Below are positions 1-12,900 of a stretch of 64,000 nt of DNA, piece after piece (position 1 is the stretch's first letter; each line of letters starts with the position of its first letter). Source of the stretch: Neodontobutis hainanensis. Lineage: Eukaryota > Chordata > Actinopteri > Gobiiformes > Odontobutidae. The stretch is from contig JALDNG010000021.1 in assembly GCA_024349245.1 (NCBI GenBank), positions 622,501 to 686,500 of the forward strand, given 5' to 3'. The notes beneath the pieces were generated by a model. That model did not search any database, was not told the origin of the DNA, and was given only the letters and a program-made list of their open reading frames with translations. The position numbers and the translations under genes are program-made.

Positions 1-2361
1 GACCCTGATCAGTCTGTGTTTGCTGTGGGTTCAAAGCTGGATTAGACTCCAGAGTAACTTTATGGATGTTTGTTAGCTCAGTGTTGTCAGTCTCTGATGT
101 TTCTATTGGACGACAGTAACTCTGGTTTAAAGATTCAAAGTTGTTTTGGTCACAAATTGTTACAAAGAGACTTTATTGTTTGTTTTAAAATCGCTCAGTG
201 GACTTGTCTTAAAGTGATCTCATTCGAGTTTATCCACAGGTGAGTTCACTGAGGGTCACAGGTCAGCTCCACCTGAAGATTTGGTTTGGACCAAACAGCA
301 CAGGTGTCAAAGTCAGAAAACTAGCTTTAATTTCCTTTCTTAAAATAGATTTATGCCATTCAGTTTTTATCCAAAAAACTAATCTCTTTGAAAAACATTT
401 CCTGGTCTCAGTAAAGCTGAAAAACCTGCCAAAACCTCCTCGAGTTCCCTTAAAAGCCATCCTTTCCCTGTAACATTCCTTCCAGTGTGTTCGGGGACGT
501 GAGCCGAGACCAGGGCCAAACGAAAGCCTGTGACCGTTCTGTGAAATGGGATTTAAACCCATGTGTTTACGACGACACGCGCTGTAAACTAATGTGGCTG
601 AAGGAGCGTGACGGAGCGCTGTTTCCCCCAGACTGCTCTAACTACACGCCTTTTGTTCGCTCTCAATCCTGTTTGACTGCTGTTGCTTTTAGGTTTTCGG
701 CTTCTTGTTGTAACACATCTCCCTCTTGGGCTTCAACATTAATCCTAAACCATTCAGAAGCTTTTCCTCTGCTGTATTCAACTGTCTGCCATATCTTTAC
801 CTTTTGGCATCCTTTTTGGCTAAAACTACTTCCACACTCCATTATTTTTCCAGTTGCTGTTTTAAATGTGGCTTTGTTGCTCTTCTGTTACTAAAGGTGT
901 CTAATAATCACCAGGTAAAGAGTCATGTGACCTCTGTGAAGTTTTGTTATGCATCTAAACACTCGTAGTATAGAGTACTTATTCGATGTGTGGTTTGATT
1001 TAACAGTGTTTTTTGCATCCTTTGTCGGGATAAAGACTTTGTATGACGTGTTTTACACCAGACCTTGTCATTTGGAGACAGACAGGACAGATTTCTGCAG
1101 CTAATATCAAGAATGGGCTCAGTAGTATTTCCGGCTTGAAATACCAACAAATGCTTTTTTGTCGACATCTGTAAACAAAAATACATTTCAGCTGATTTAC
1201 CAAGACTTACTTCCTGTTATCAGTTTCCTTCTTCCTGAACTCCTGAATGTTCAACAGCCTTGTTACCAACAAATATTTACGTACAGACTCCTGTTCTTTC
1301 CAAAGATAGATGCTGTGATACATTGGCAGAAAGAGTTTGGAGAACGGGTTTGAAATGACTAATAAATCAGAAAAATACAGAATAAAGGTGGATCTGTATT
1401 CAGGACTCGTATTTGTACTCAGTAATATGTGACTTTTCCCACTGTAGATTGCTGTTGAGGATGTTATTCGTAAACATCTGTGTCCGGTCCTGTTTCAGAG
1501 ACGGTTGCTCTCAGTTGCAGCTGTGCTTAAAGCTACAGCTCTGTTGTGTGTCTGGACTTGGCAGCAGACAATCAGCTCAGCCACAAACTCTGCACAGTTT
1601 TTGTAAATATCCTGCTCAATCGGTCCCAGTTTGAAGTTTCAGTTTTCATTGCTCTAAACCAAAAAACATCAACCTTTCTGTTTATATCCCCATCTTTTTC
1701 TGGCTCTGAAACATTTCTTTTCCTCAAATCAATGCTTTGCAGAAAACCTATTTTTAATTAAGAGTTTTTGGAGCTGAGTGCTATCTGGGTTTTCCAGGTG
1801 GGGCCTGACTAATGGCTCACTCAGAGCTTCTCCAGTGTCTGCACTGCGCTCCGTTCTCAAATCCACACAGAAATAGACTGCACTGAGGCACAATGGAGGC
1901 CCAGGGCTGAACAGAGGCTTTAAAAGCAGTTCACGGCAGGAGGCGCAGACACTTTAGACACGGGATAAAGTGTTGGGACAAATTATAAAGGGACAAAGAA
2001 GTGATGAATTTTGCGCTTTAGCTCTCATATTTACTGCATTTATGTAACATTTCCAGAAAATAGTGAGCCAACACTGAGAACAAATCCAAGTTTTTAATAT
2101 TTACTTAATATTATGAAGGAGACACAGATCTTGTTTTATTAGTGGCTTTGAAGGAGAGCATCATTTACAGTTTGTTTTACTTTTTTCAACATCATTCACT
2201 TCAGATATTTCCAAACAGTGCTGTAGATAAAGAAAGGCAGATGCAGACTCTTGTAGGTACTTGTAAGGGCAGTATCAGAGGCAATCAAATGAGTACAAGA
2301 GGCCCCAACAATGCACTTTGCCATTGTAAAAGTAAAATGACCAAACCCTAGCTTCCCTTAA

Positions 2362-2415
2362 CATTACTTCCTTGTTGACATCGGTGTCGACCAATGGGAG
2401 CGCTCACCACTCGAG
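2362..2415 (+). repeat. Short dispersed CCAAT-box repeat, copy 1
   Basis: Carries the words TTGACATCGGTGTCGACCAA and GGGAGCGCTC. The same layout recurs at 6205-6325 and 58130-58240, so this is an interspersed repeat and not unique intron. This copy is the shortest and most diverged. Confidence 0.5.
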
Positions 2416-4306
2416 ACTTTTCTATTTGAGCAGGATCGGGTTTAATGAAAAGAGTTTGTAGACTGCTAATGCTGCTGTAGCTTGCCAGCTCAAAAAAGAC
2501 CCTGCAGACGATAAAAACTAATAATTACCAGAGAAAGGAGTTAGCTCTGGGATGCTTTGGTTCAATGAAGGAAATATACATTTAAGCATAGGACTAAAAC
2601 ACATCTAGGTCTAAATGATGTCAAACATTTGAGCCCAGACTAAACCAAGATTAAACCCCTACAGAAACTAAAGTCTGGACTAAATCAGAGCTTAACCATG
2701 TTTTTTATAAGTTTTAGTAAAAACTTTGTGTGGTTATGTTTAGAAAAATCTACCAGGGCTTTGTTTATTGTAGAAAAAAGTCCTCCAAATGATGGAATGC
2801 ATGTCTTTGCCCTGAAAATGCAATGGTTTATTTAAGTGTGCTCGACCCTTTGAGGAGATATTTACAGATCGTTGTTTGTCCCGAGATGCTAAAGAAGCCA
2901 AAATAACTTCCATTTGTACACTCTGACTTTATCAATGTTTTATTGTTTTCTGTGAAAGTGGACAGAGCTGAAAGTGCTTTATCTGTGGTCTGTAGTGAGG
3001 TTACAGCAGGACTTTCTGACACTAGCCTTATATTTGAGTTCCCCTCATGTTCTTCTTAGTGAAGAGGGCCGTGTATTAAAAAGTCTTCCACTGGAGCGAG
3101 TACCGGTCATTTTCCTTCGACAAAAGAAACATCCTGTAAAAGGTGGATCCATGGTCGACCCTCGAGCCTCACAGTGTGGTTCAGTTTCCCAAAAGTGGAG
3201 CTAAACTCTGGAAAAGCTGAGGAAAAACAAAAAATGCAATATTTTTTAAATGAAGTTGTTTTGTTCTTTTTGTGAACAGTTATATTCCAGACTAAAGAAC
3301 GAGCAATGTACTTTTATCAAAAACAAAACAAGGATTTAGCTTTTTGAAGGTTCTATGGTTAATATATATTTATATATTTTTATAAATAGCTCAGAGAATA
3401 CTTCTTTCTGTTTCATGAAAGACATTTTTGTCTTCAGCTCATTTTAAGTTCGGTTCAGGTTTTTCCTAATCAAGCATTCACAAAAACGCAACACAACAAT
3501 AATGCAACTGTCAAATTAAAAACTAATGATCCAGAAACCTTTGGCCTTCAGTACTTAAAGACCTTTTATTCTCTGCCTCCACTGAGTTAAGCAGGAGGAA
3601 CGAGGCTCTGAATTTAAAGTTCACAAAGACGGCAGACTCTCCAGGACTCCAGGATCTACTCTCTTCTTTTGTCTAGTTAATAAACCTTCTTCTTAACCTG
3701 AATGTCTGTAGGGCTTCTGAGTCATTACATCAGACTTTGGGAAGAAGGATTGATTTTGTGTAGTCCCCATCTTCTGTTTCCTCACATTAGTTACGTATTC
3801 AGGACACACAGTCTCAGCAGGTCACAGCCTCCACAAACACAGTATTAACATCTCAAACACTACAACAAACAGGAGCCACTCCAGATCTGTGAAAAACCAT
3901 TTCTTCTAATCATCCTGGAACTCCCGACGAGAAGAGCCGATCTGAGCCTGAAGACACGGGACAAAAAGGGAAATACATGGAGGAAAAGGAGGATTTGGTC
4001 TATTGTGTTTCTAAAATCTATTTTGTGTCCTGTCCTAATCTTCTCTTGACAGAAACACATGCTTCTCCAGCAGTGCTCAGTTTGTCTGGGCATGTGTAAA
4101 TTCTGCAGATCTTCAGTGTGTCTCTTGCTCATCGACAGCAGCAGCAGGTTTAAAATTATTGTGTTGGCCAAGTTTGAGTCTTAAAGTTGGTGCAAATGCA
4201 AACAAAATCAAGATAGCGCTTTAGTCAGTTCAACTTTATAAAGTTTCAATCATTATCTCCAACTTATATCTAAGTTAATTTATATTTTTAGGAAGTGCAT
4301 ATAGAC

Positions 4307-4704
4307 CAGTAGTGGGCAAACTACGGCCCAGGTGCCACATGCGGCCCGTTGGACTCTTTAATCCGGCCCACCAAACATTTACTAATTATTAATTGATAAT
4401 TAAACGCTGCATATATTTAATATTTTTTCTTCATTAGCCTACAGTGATCTGTTGATTCTACTACAACTAAAACTTCATCTCTGCTCAGAGCGAGAGAACA
4501 AACTGTAACGAGTGGTTCTGAAAGAGGTGCAGCTGTGTCTTTGGTGTTGAATAGACTCTGGTGTTGAATAGACTCTGGTGTTGAATAGACAATGTTTTTA
4601 AAGCACATCTAATGCTTACGGTTTAAACTCTGGTGTTTTGATTGAGCACAAGTGAGTCCTATGTTCTAATGTGGCCCCGGAGGAAAAATAATTGCATAAT
4701 GTGT
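4307..4704. mobile_element. hAT-like (Charlie-type) non-autonomous element relic
   Basis: The left end reads CAGTAGTGGGCAAACTACGG, followed by GCCACATGCGGCCCG, the familiar end of vertebrate hAT/Charlie elements. The right side has GTGGCCCCGGAGG and a decayed terminal inverted repeat, so the right border is approximate. No transposase frame is visible. It contains an 18-bp tandem repeat (TGTTGAATAGACTCTGG type) near 4554-4591. Confidence 0.55.
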
Positions 4705-6204
4705 GCACGTATCGGTAGAAACACAAATTATTCTTTGTATCTCAATGTATTACAAAATTAGAACCATTGTTCCTCGTCTACAGCATTTCAACTGAAACCT
4801 CAACGTTTAGAATTAATGTACAGTATCTTTGACTTAAATAGAATAAAGGACAGTATTTCTTTACTGGTTAATACATTTCGACAGACGACACACACTTTTT
4901 CAGTGCGGCTCATTGTTTTCTCTTCCACTGACAAAGAAAAGCAGCCTTTTAGCAGAACTGCTGGTTTCGTGTTTCTTCTTCAGAGCTTCTTCTGAAACAT
5001 GATCCCAGATAATGATCTCTGTGTTTCAGATATGTCCTGTATTCAGTCACATTCAGTCACACAGAGACATATCTGAGTGCACTCTGACCCCTGCTCCTGT
5101 TTATCAGCTCCTCTCTGAGCCGACCTCTGCTGCGTCTCTTCATTTGTCTCCTTCAGTCTGTGGTTCAGAAGGAAACAAAGCTCTTTCCTGTGGTCCGTTT
5201 GTTGAATAGAATAAAAGAGACTAAATAAACTGCCTAGAGCTGGATTAAAACTGTAGACTGTAGTGTTAGTATAAACTCTAAGATTACCACAAGGAATAAG
5301 AGCTTTAACATCAGTAATGTCTCGTTCATCAGCTAAAGGTGTCTGGAGAAAATCCAGTCTGTTGACTTGAGTTTGGTGAAACGTTTGGTGAAACGTTTGG
5401 TGAAACGTTTGCTGTACGTCTGCGATTACAGAGATCCCAGTGTAACAAAAGAAAAACAACACACATTTATGAGTTTAAAGACAAACAAATACAAGAAGAA
5501 AGTCTGAACGTTGAGACCTTAAAGACCATTTATTATTGATGTAAAAGGAATATCATTATCTAATGGAAGTAAATAGCCTTAATAAGCATTAGCTAAAGTG
5601 AACTGTTACATAATTCTTGAATTATTCGTGAATTATTACAACATGACTCGTAAATGTTGGTGTCCTCTCTGCGTCTCAGCACTGGCTTGTGTCTGAGTTC
5701 AGTCGCTGGAACAACTATTGACTCAGTTATATTTATTACACGAGCAGACGACAGCAGATATGATGAAATCCATAGATGCAAGAATAAACATGTGGACAAG
5801 ACGAGGGATGGATGTACTGTGTTCTGTGTTTTCTTTTCCAGAATGACATGGTTGACATACGCTACAGTTTATGCCCCTTGTGCCAATGGAAATGTAACTA
5901 AAAGTATTTCATACACAGCAAAATTACCTTCTTTTATTCACGTTTTGATTTCTTTGGACGGGACAGTGCATATTCATGGATCACAATCAGCTTTAGCAAC
6001 ACTACAGTTTTCCATCTGGCCATCTTTCACAATCTCCCCGAGCGCTGGAGTAGTTCTAGTCTCGTTGTAAAAATACGTTTAGAGCTGATCGTGACCTTGT
6101 AGCTCCAACTTCTCTTTTTTCTGTTTCTGTTTTTCTTTTTTGGGTTGTTTTTCTGTAAAAAGACGTTTCCAGAGCTGAATACACACTTTCTCTGTTTTAT
6201 CAGC

Positions 6205-6325
6205 TGCTTTTACTTCCTTATTGACATCAGTGTTGACCAATAGGAGCGCTCCTTTTTTCTGCCGCATGCGGTGATTGGACAAAGTTCACGTTCAGGACAA
6301 AAAATGATTTTCTATTAAAACCCAC
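6205..6325 (+). repeat. Short dispersed CCAAT-box repeat, copy 2
   Basis: Contains GTTGACCAATAGGAGCGCTC, then a T-rich run, then GTGATTGGACAAA: two inverted CCAAT boxes about 40 bp apart, followed by ATTAAAACCC. The same order is seen at 58130-58240. Probably a MITE or SINE fragment. The family is not recognised. Confidence 0.5.
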
Positions 6326-6568
6326 AATAATTATGTTTTTTTTCTCAGGTGATTTCTGTTTTTCAGCATAAAAATATCACATACTTCCTGTTTTATGCTG
6401 AAGAAGTGTTTATATAATTCAACATTCAACACCCACAGAGTTAATTTAACAGTAGTTTTTCTGCTGAACTGAAGTGTCCCAGAGGAATGAATGTGTGTCA
6501 GCTCTGAGATTAATGAATGAATCCAAACACATTCTGGTTCCAGTTTAATATTCCTCTCTTCTCTGCAG

Positions 6569-6918
6569 ACACGGTCCACAGCGTCTCGGCTCAGTGCATC
6601 CTCCGTGTCCTCATCATCACCGAGGACATGTTGGGCAGCAGCGTGACGGTGCGCCTCCAGAACATGTCCCAGGAGCACTTCCTGTCGCCGCTGCTCACTC
6701 ACTTCCTGGAGGGCGTGTCGGCGGTGCTGTCCGTGCCGGTGGAGGACGTGTTTGTGTTCAACATCCAGCCGGACCAGGACGCCTCTCCGCCGGGGAAGAC
6801 CATCCTGAACGTCAGCTTCTCGGCCGCTCTGCCCGGGGGACGCTACTTCCCGTCGGAGGCCCTGGAGGAGCAGCTGTATCTGAACAGGCCCCGGCTCACG
6901 GCCCTCACTCAGATGGAG
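6569..6918 (+). CDS. celsr3: celsr3 exon W1: conserved linker between cadherin repeats and EGF1
   Basis: Acceptor TTCTCTGCAG, donor GAG|GTCAGG; starts with 2 nt of a split codon and ends on a whole codon. Encodes 116 residues including HSVSAQCILRVLIITEDML, a run of the form VRLxNMSQExFLSPLL and PGGRYFPSEALEEQLYLNR, the globular linker found after the ninth cadherin repeat in all CELSR proteins. The start HSVSA-C-LRV-IITE is typical of CELSR3. Two N-glycosylation sequons (NMS, NVS) are visible. In-window numbering begins here; the true exon number is unknown. Confidence 0.95.
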
Positions 6919-9900
6919 GTCAGGACTCACAGAGTTTATGGTTTTCAGTTCTACACCAGGACTATTCACTAATGCATTCAACAAAACCTAAGACAAGACT
7001 AAATCAGAGCCAGAACTATCACCAACCAAACACTAAATTCATGGTTTTCTGCGATTATTCACATTGTTATTCACAACAAGCAAAAATATATTTCAAAATA
7101 GTGTAAATTGCAATTTTATTTTAAAGAAGAAGAAGTTTGCGAACACAAAGAAAGTGCTTGTTAACAGCAGTATTCCCTTTACTTAGCAGCAGTTAAAATA
7201 TTTCTTATAAATCTCAACTTAAACAATGTAATGTAATCAAATCAAACATTAAATCAAAGCTGCCACTGCAGGGCATTAATCTTTTATCTAGTTTGTTTCA
7301 GAAAAACAATCATAACTGCAGAAACACTGTAGCTCATGGCTCTATATTATTTTAATACATAAGAAGAAAGTCAGTATTTAACCATCCTCCTGCTACTGTT
7401 GCTTAGTGTATCGATACTTTGAAGTATCGAAGTATCGATACTTTGAAGCGTCGAAGTATCGATACTTTGAAGTATCGATTTGTGGTATCGATACTTTGAA
7501 GTATCGATTTATGGTATCGATACTCTAAAGTATCGATACTTGAAAGGTATCGATACACCGTGAGAGAACCAGGACAAAATCCAGGACTAACAAAAGACAA
7601 ACAGGCAGTGAGTCTCAGAATAAGCCGAGACTCTATCAGAACTAAACCAGGATTAAAACAGGTCTAAGCGAAGTAAAGGATAGACTCAGTGAAGTAACGT
7701 CAGGACTAAATCTGGACTAAAACCACAAACTATACCAGCTGTCACATGAGGGTTAAACTAGGACATCCAGGTTTTATCTTTGGTCTTTCTTCAGAACTCA
7801 AGCCAGAACTAAACCTGGATCACTAATAGTCAACTTCAATCATTTTCATTCATCATTTCTAAGAGAAAAATTCTGTTCTTAGAGTATTTTCCGGAACTCA
7901 TTTACAAGTCAGTTCTAGATTTCAGTTGTGGAACCTCCTTTGATAAGTTTTTAATAACACACACTCATAAACACAACAGTGTGTGTGCTGTGAGCTGAAA
8001 CTGAACAGCTGTTGTGTTTCTGCTGCTGAAGCTCAGATAATGTGGATTTAATGCATGAAGTCACTCACAGCTGAACGTGTCACAGCACAGAGTCACACCG
8101 AATGTAACACTCGCACAGAGTCACACCGAATGTAACACTCGCACAGAGTCACACCGAATGTAACACTCGCACAGAGTCACAGCGAATGTAACGGAGCACA
8201 CACAGCCGGGAAAAGACGGGGAAAAACTGTTCATGAGATGTGTGTGAATGTCCGAAATCAGGACCTGGACTACAGTGTATTGAGACTCAAAAAAGAATAA
8301 ACTAAATCTAAATTTAAGACTAATCCAGACTAAAACAAAACTAAACCTGGATTAAACTGAGATATAAATCCAGAAATTAACCAGACTAAACTAAAACACA
8401 AGAGTGGACAAAACTAGGTCAAAACAGACAAAACCAGCATCAAATCTGGACTTAAATGGGACCTAACCAGAACTGGGACATAAAGTGGGACAAATCCAAA
8501 AAATATTGACTAAATCAAGACTAAACCTAGACTTCAAGACTATGACCTAAGACTTAACTAGTACAAAACTACAATTCCAAAACACTACACCAGAACCAAA
8601 CAAATAAAGACAAGCCTTTTTAGTAAAAATGTAATTCCCAGCCCTGTCTCTTGTGTTTTATCACAGGTTCTCCCGTTCGACGATAACGTGTGCCTCCGCG
8701 AGCCGTGTCAGAACTACATGAAGTGCATCTCGGTGCTGCGCTTCAACAGCTCTGCCCCCTTCATCTCGTCGCCCTCCATCCTCTTCAGACCCATCCACCC
8801 CATCGCCGGCCTGCGCTGCCGCTGTCCCGTCGGCTTCACGGGCGACTACTGCGAGACCGAGATCAACCTGTGCTACTCCAACCCGTGTCTGAACGGAGGC
8901 GTGTGCAGCCGCCGGGAGGGAGGCTACACCTGCATCTGCCGAGAGGACTTCACAGGTCAGCATCACGTCTGTGTTGAACGATAGAATACAGAAACTCTTC
9001 TTTGAGAGCTGGAGCTGGACCAGAACACAACAATCGACGGGGAACGAAATGAGAAAAGGGCAGTGTTTAAGGATGTTAACGCATCATGGTTTCTTCAAAT
9101 CTGAATTTATATCTCACAAAAACACACTTTTGTTGCTCTTGTGTGCCTCGTCTGAGAGATGTTCTGGGCATGTCTTAAAAGGAAGAAGGCCCAGGTGTTT
9201 ACTGCACATGAACAGGTTTTTAACAGCGGGACTTTAGCTGGTTTTAGTAGGATTTGAACAGGTTTTAGATGGATTTGAAGAGGTTTTAGTTGGATTTGAA
9301 GAGGTTTTAGATGGATTTGAACAGGTTTTAGATGGATTTGAACAGGTTTTAGTTGGATTTGAACAGGTTTTAGATGGAATTGAACAGGTTTTAGCTGGAT
9401 ATAAACCGGTTTTAGATGGATTTGAAGAGGTTTTAGTTGGATTAGAAGAAGTTTTAGATGGATTTGAACAGGTTTTAGATGGATTAGAACAGGTTTTAGA
9501 TGGATTAGAACAGGTTTTAGATGGATTAGAACAGGTTTTAGATGGATTTGAACAGGTTTTAGTTGGATTAGAACAGGTTTTAGATGGATTTGAACAAGTT
9601 TTAGTTGGATTTGAACAGGTTTAGTTAGATATAAACAGGTTTTAGATGGATTAGAACAGGTTTTATGTGAATTAGAACAGGTTTTAGATGGATTAGAACA
9701 GGTTTTGGATGGATTTGAACAGGTTTAGTTGGATATAAACAGGTTTTAGGTGGATTCGAACAGGTTTTAGATGGATTTGAACAGGTTTAGTTGGATATAA
9801 ACAGGTTTTAGATGGATTAGAACAGGTTTTAGATGGATTTGAAGAGGTTTTAGATGGATTTGAAGAGGTTTTAGTTGGATTTAAACAGGTTTTAGTTGGA

Positions 9901-12900
9901 TTGGAACAGGTTTTAGATGGATTTGAAGAGGTTTTAGTTGGATTTGAACAGGTTTTAGATGGATTTGAACAGGTTTTAGTTGGATTGGAACAGGTTTTAG
10001 TTGGATTTAAACAGGTTTTAGTTGGATTGGAACAGGTTTTAGATGGATTTGAAGAGGTTTTAGTTGGATTTGAACAGCTTTAGATGGATTTGAACAGATT
10101 TTAGTTGGATTTGAACAGGTTTTAGTTGGATTTGAACAGGTTTTAGCTGGATATAAACAGGTTTTAGATGGATTAGAACAGGTTTTAGTTGGATTAAAAC
10201 AGGTTATAATGGATTTGAACAGGTTTTAGCTGGATATAAACCGGTTTTAGATGGATTTGAACAGGTTTTAGTTGGATTAGAAGAGGTTTTAGATGGATTA
10301 GAACAGGTTTTGGATGGATTTGAACAGGTTTTAGATGGATTAGAACAGGTTTTAGATGGATTAGAACAGGTTTTAGATGGATTTGAACAGGTTTTAGTTG
10401 GATCCGAACAGGTTTTAGATGGATTTGAACAGGTTTTAGATGGATGTGAACAGATTTTAGGTGGATCCGAACAGGTTTTAGATGGATTTAAACAGGTTTA
10501 ACATGTGTTGCAGCCTGCTGCTGCCCAGACTTTTCTCCTGTTTCTGTGTTTTATAAATCACACAGCTCCAGTCAGAAATAACAGGTGGTATTTCCAGTTC
10601 TTTGTGAGTCTGATCCTGTGAAGTGTCAGTGTCTAAAACAGAAGCGTTTGTTGGAGCGAGTCTTTGAAGGCGTCCCACTTCGACGGCAATCTTTGGTCTC
10701 GAAGAAGAACAACATGAAAACACACACAGACAGACGGCCTCCTGGGAAACTTTTACCTGAGTTTACTGCAACCGACTGACTCAGAAGAGGTTTAAGAAGC
10801 AGCACGAGAGAGTTCAGACAGATCGTTCTGGAAAGACACAGAAATGTGGATTAATAATAATGTTTCTGTCTCAAAGATTAAGGGTTTGACTGAAGTTTTA
10901 GTAGAAAGACATTACAGTTGATTTAGACGACAAAACCAGGTCTAAACCGGGTCTAAACCGGGTCTAAACCGGGTCTAAACCGGGTCTAAACCAGGACAAA
11001 ACCAGGTCTAAATCGGGGTCTAAACCAGTACAAAACCAGGTCTAAACCAGGTCTAAACCGGGTCTAAACCGGGACAAAACCGGGTCTAAACCAGGTCTAA
11101 ACCAGGTCTAAACCAGGTCTAAACCGGGACTAAACCGGGTCTAAACCGGGTCTAAAACGGGTCTAAACCAGGTCTAAACCAGGTCTAAACCGGGACTAAA
11201 CCGGGTCTAAACCGGGTCTAAACCGGGTCTAAACCGGGTCTAAACCGGGACAAAACCGGGTCTAAACCAGGTCTAAACCGGGTCTAAACCGGGACAAAAC
11301 CGGGTCTAAACCGGGTCTAAACCAGGTCTAAACCAGGTCTAAACCAGGTCTAAACCGGGACTAAACCGGGTCTAAACCGGGTCTAAAACAGGTCTAAACC
11401 AGGTCTAAACCGGAACTAAACCGGGTCTAAAACGGGTCTAAACCGGGTCTAAACCGGGTCTAAACCGGGTCTAAACCGGGACAAAACCGGGTCTAAACCG
11501 GGTCTAAACCAGGATAAAACCAGGTCTAAACCAGGACTAAACCGGGTCTAAACCGGGTCTAAACTGGGTCTAAACCTGGTCTAAACCAGGTCTAAACCAG
11601 GTCTAAACCAGGTCTAAACCAGGTCTAAACTGTTTAGTCTGGACCAGGTCTAAACCAGGTCTAAACTGTTTAGTCTGGACCAGGTCTACACCAGGTCTAA
11701 ACTGTTTAGTCTGGACCAGGTCTAAACCAGGTCTAAACTGTTTAGTCTGGACCAGGTCTACACCAGGTCTAAACTGTTTAGTCTGGACCAGGTCTAAACC
11801 AGGTCTAAACTGTTTAGTCTGGACCAGGTCTAAACCAGGTCTAAACTGTTTAGTCTGGACCAGGTCTAAACCAGGTCCAAACTGTTTAGTCTGGACCAGG
11901 TCTACACCAGGTCTAAACTGTTTAGTCTGGACCAGGTCTAAACCAGGTCTAAACTGTTTAGTCTGGACCAGGTCTAAACCAGGTCCAAACTGTTTAGTCT
12001 GGACCAGGTCTAAACCAGGTCCAAACTGTTTAGTCTGGACCAGGTCTAAACCAGGTCTAAACTGTTTAGTCTGGACCAGGTCACTGTGCTCTGTGGCTGA
12101 GGATGTTCTTAAATGTAAACTGGGCTGAAGAGCTCTCACTCGGGGTTGAGCGCTGAGCAGGACGATGAAGACGATGAAGACGATGAGTTTTAAATCTGTC
12201 TTGGGTCCATCATGTGTCACTCACTCATTTCTTTCCTGAGTCCTGTCCCAAAGCCCCAGACCTGCCTCTGTCTGCTCTTAAATCTGAGCTGGAGCCATAA
12301 AACCCAGCGTCAGTGACACTCTGGGGGGTTTCCAAACGAGAGCCGTAGGTGGAAGTAGCACTTTTCTTTCATGAATGAAATACAGACTGTTTTCTGAACT
12401 CCCACCAACAAAGACGAAAGAGAGGGATTTTCAGACGTGAGACAAAAGATGGAGATCAAAACAGGATCAGAATCTCAATAAATCTGGAGAAAGAATGAAA
12501 GGGAACAGCTGTGTTATTTCTTCTCGACGTAAACGCTTTGAGTGACGAGGAAAAAGCCCCAAAAAACAAGGAATGAGAAGGAAGAACAAGCCCTGGATAA
12601 AAGCCGGCGCCTGAGAGACTTTGCTGGAATTTCAGAGAAACATGGAACAGGTTTTAAGCTGAAATATCTCAGAGCCTCCAGAGACAAAGAAACAGTGAAG
12701 GTCGAGGCTGAACAATCCCAGAGTCGTTCAGTTTGGGTTTTGGAGAAGAGTTTCAGGGGTTTGTGTAGGCGTCGTGTCTCGTCCACACTGGAGGCTAAAC
12801 CGGGGAATAAGAGAAGCATTGATCGTCTCTGGAGCAGTTTCTTCTCCGTAACAGGGTTTAGGCCCATTTAAATTCATATTCTTCTTTCAGACTTCCAGTC

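Larger units (their letters stand above)
1..6568 (+). other. Intron upstream of the first exon in the window (5' end outside)
   Basis: AT-rich sequence with no convincing exon. The first in-window exon begins in the middle of a codon, so an upstream coding exon (presumably cadherin) must lie before base 1. Holds an hAT-like relic (4307-4704), two copies of a short CCAAT-containing dispersed repeat (about 2362-2415 and 6205-6325), and small tandem repeats: an 18-bp unit about x3 at 4554-4591 and a 12-bp unit x3 near 5377-5412. The remaining sequence shows nothing I can name. Confidence 0.7.
6919..8666 (+). other. Intron W1
   Basis: 1.75 kb between exons W1 and W2. It holds the ATCGAT cluster (7408-7556), a 28-bp tandem repeat (8086-8192), and two stretches of degenerate CTAAACC-type words (about 7566-7830 and 8275-8600). 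No exon-like sequence was seen. Confidence 0.8.

Noticed and set aside
200..260. Possible exon end at CCACAG|GTGAGT near 237-245
   Set aside because: Upstream sequence has no cadherin-like open frame. The GTGAGT match alone is common by chance.
487..894. 135-codon + strand ORF near the window start
   Set aside because: No cadherin or other domain pattern and no compatible splice phase with exon W1. Looks like chance.
6331..6984. 217-codon minus-strand ORF over exon W1, and 170-codon ORF in another + frame
   Set aside because: Shadows of the GC-rich celsr3 exon. The frame used here matches CELSR linker sequence and splice phase.
10933..11633. Interstitial telomere-like repeat
   Set aside because: The unit GGTCTAAACCG is 11 bp and is not TTAGGG/CCCTAA based.
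12514..12871. Mirror ORFs of 109 and 117 codons on opposite strands
   Set aside because: No homology recognised, no splice links, composition like surrounding intron; antisense pair typical of chance.
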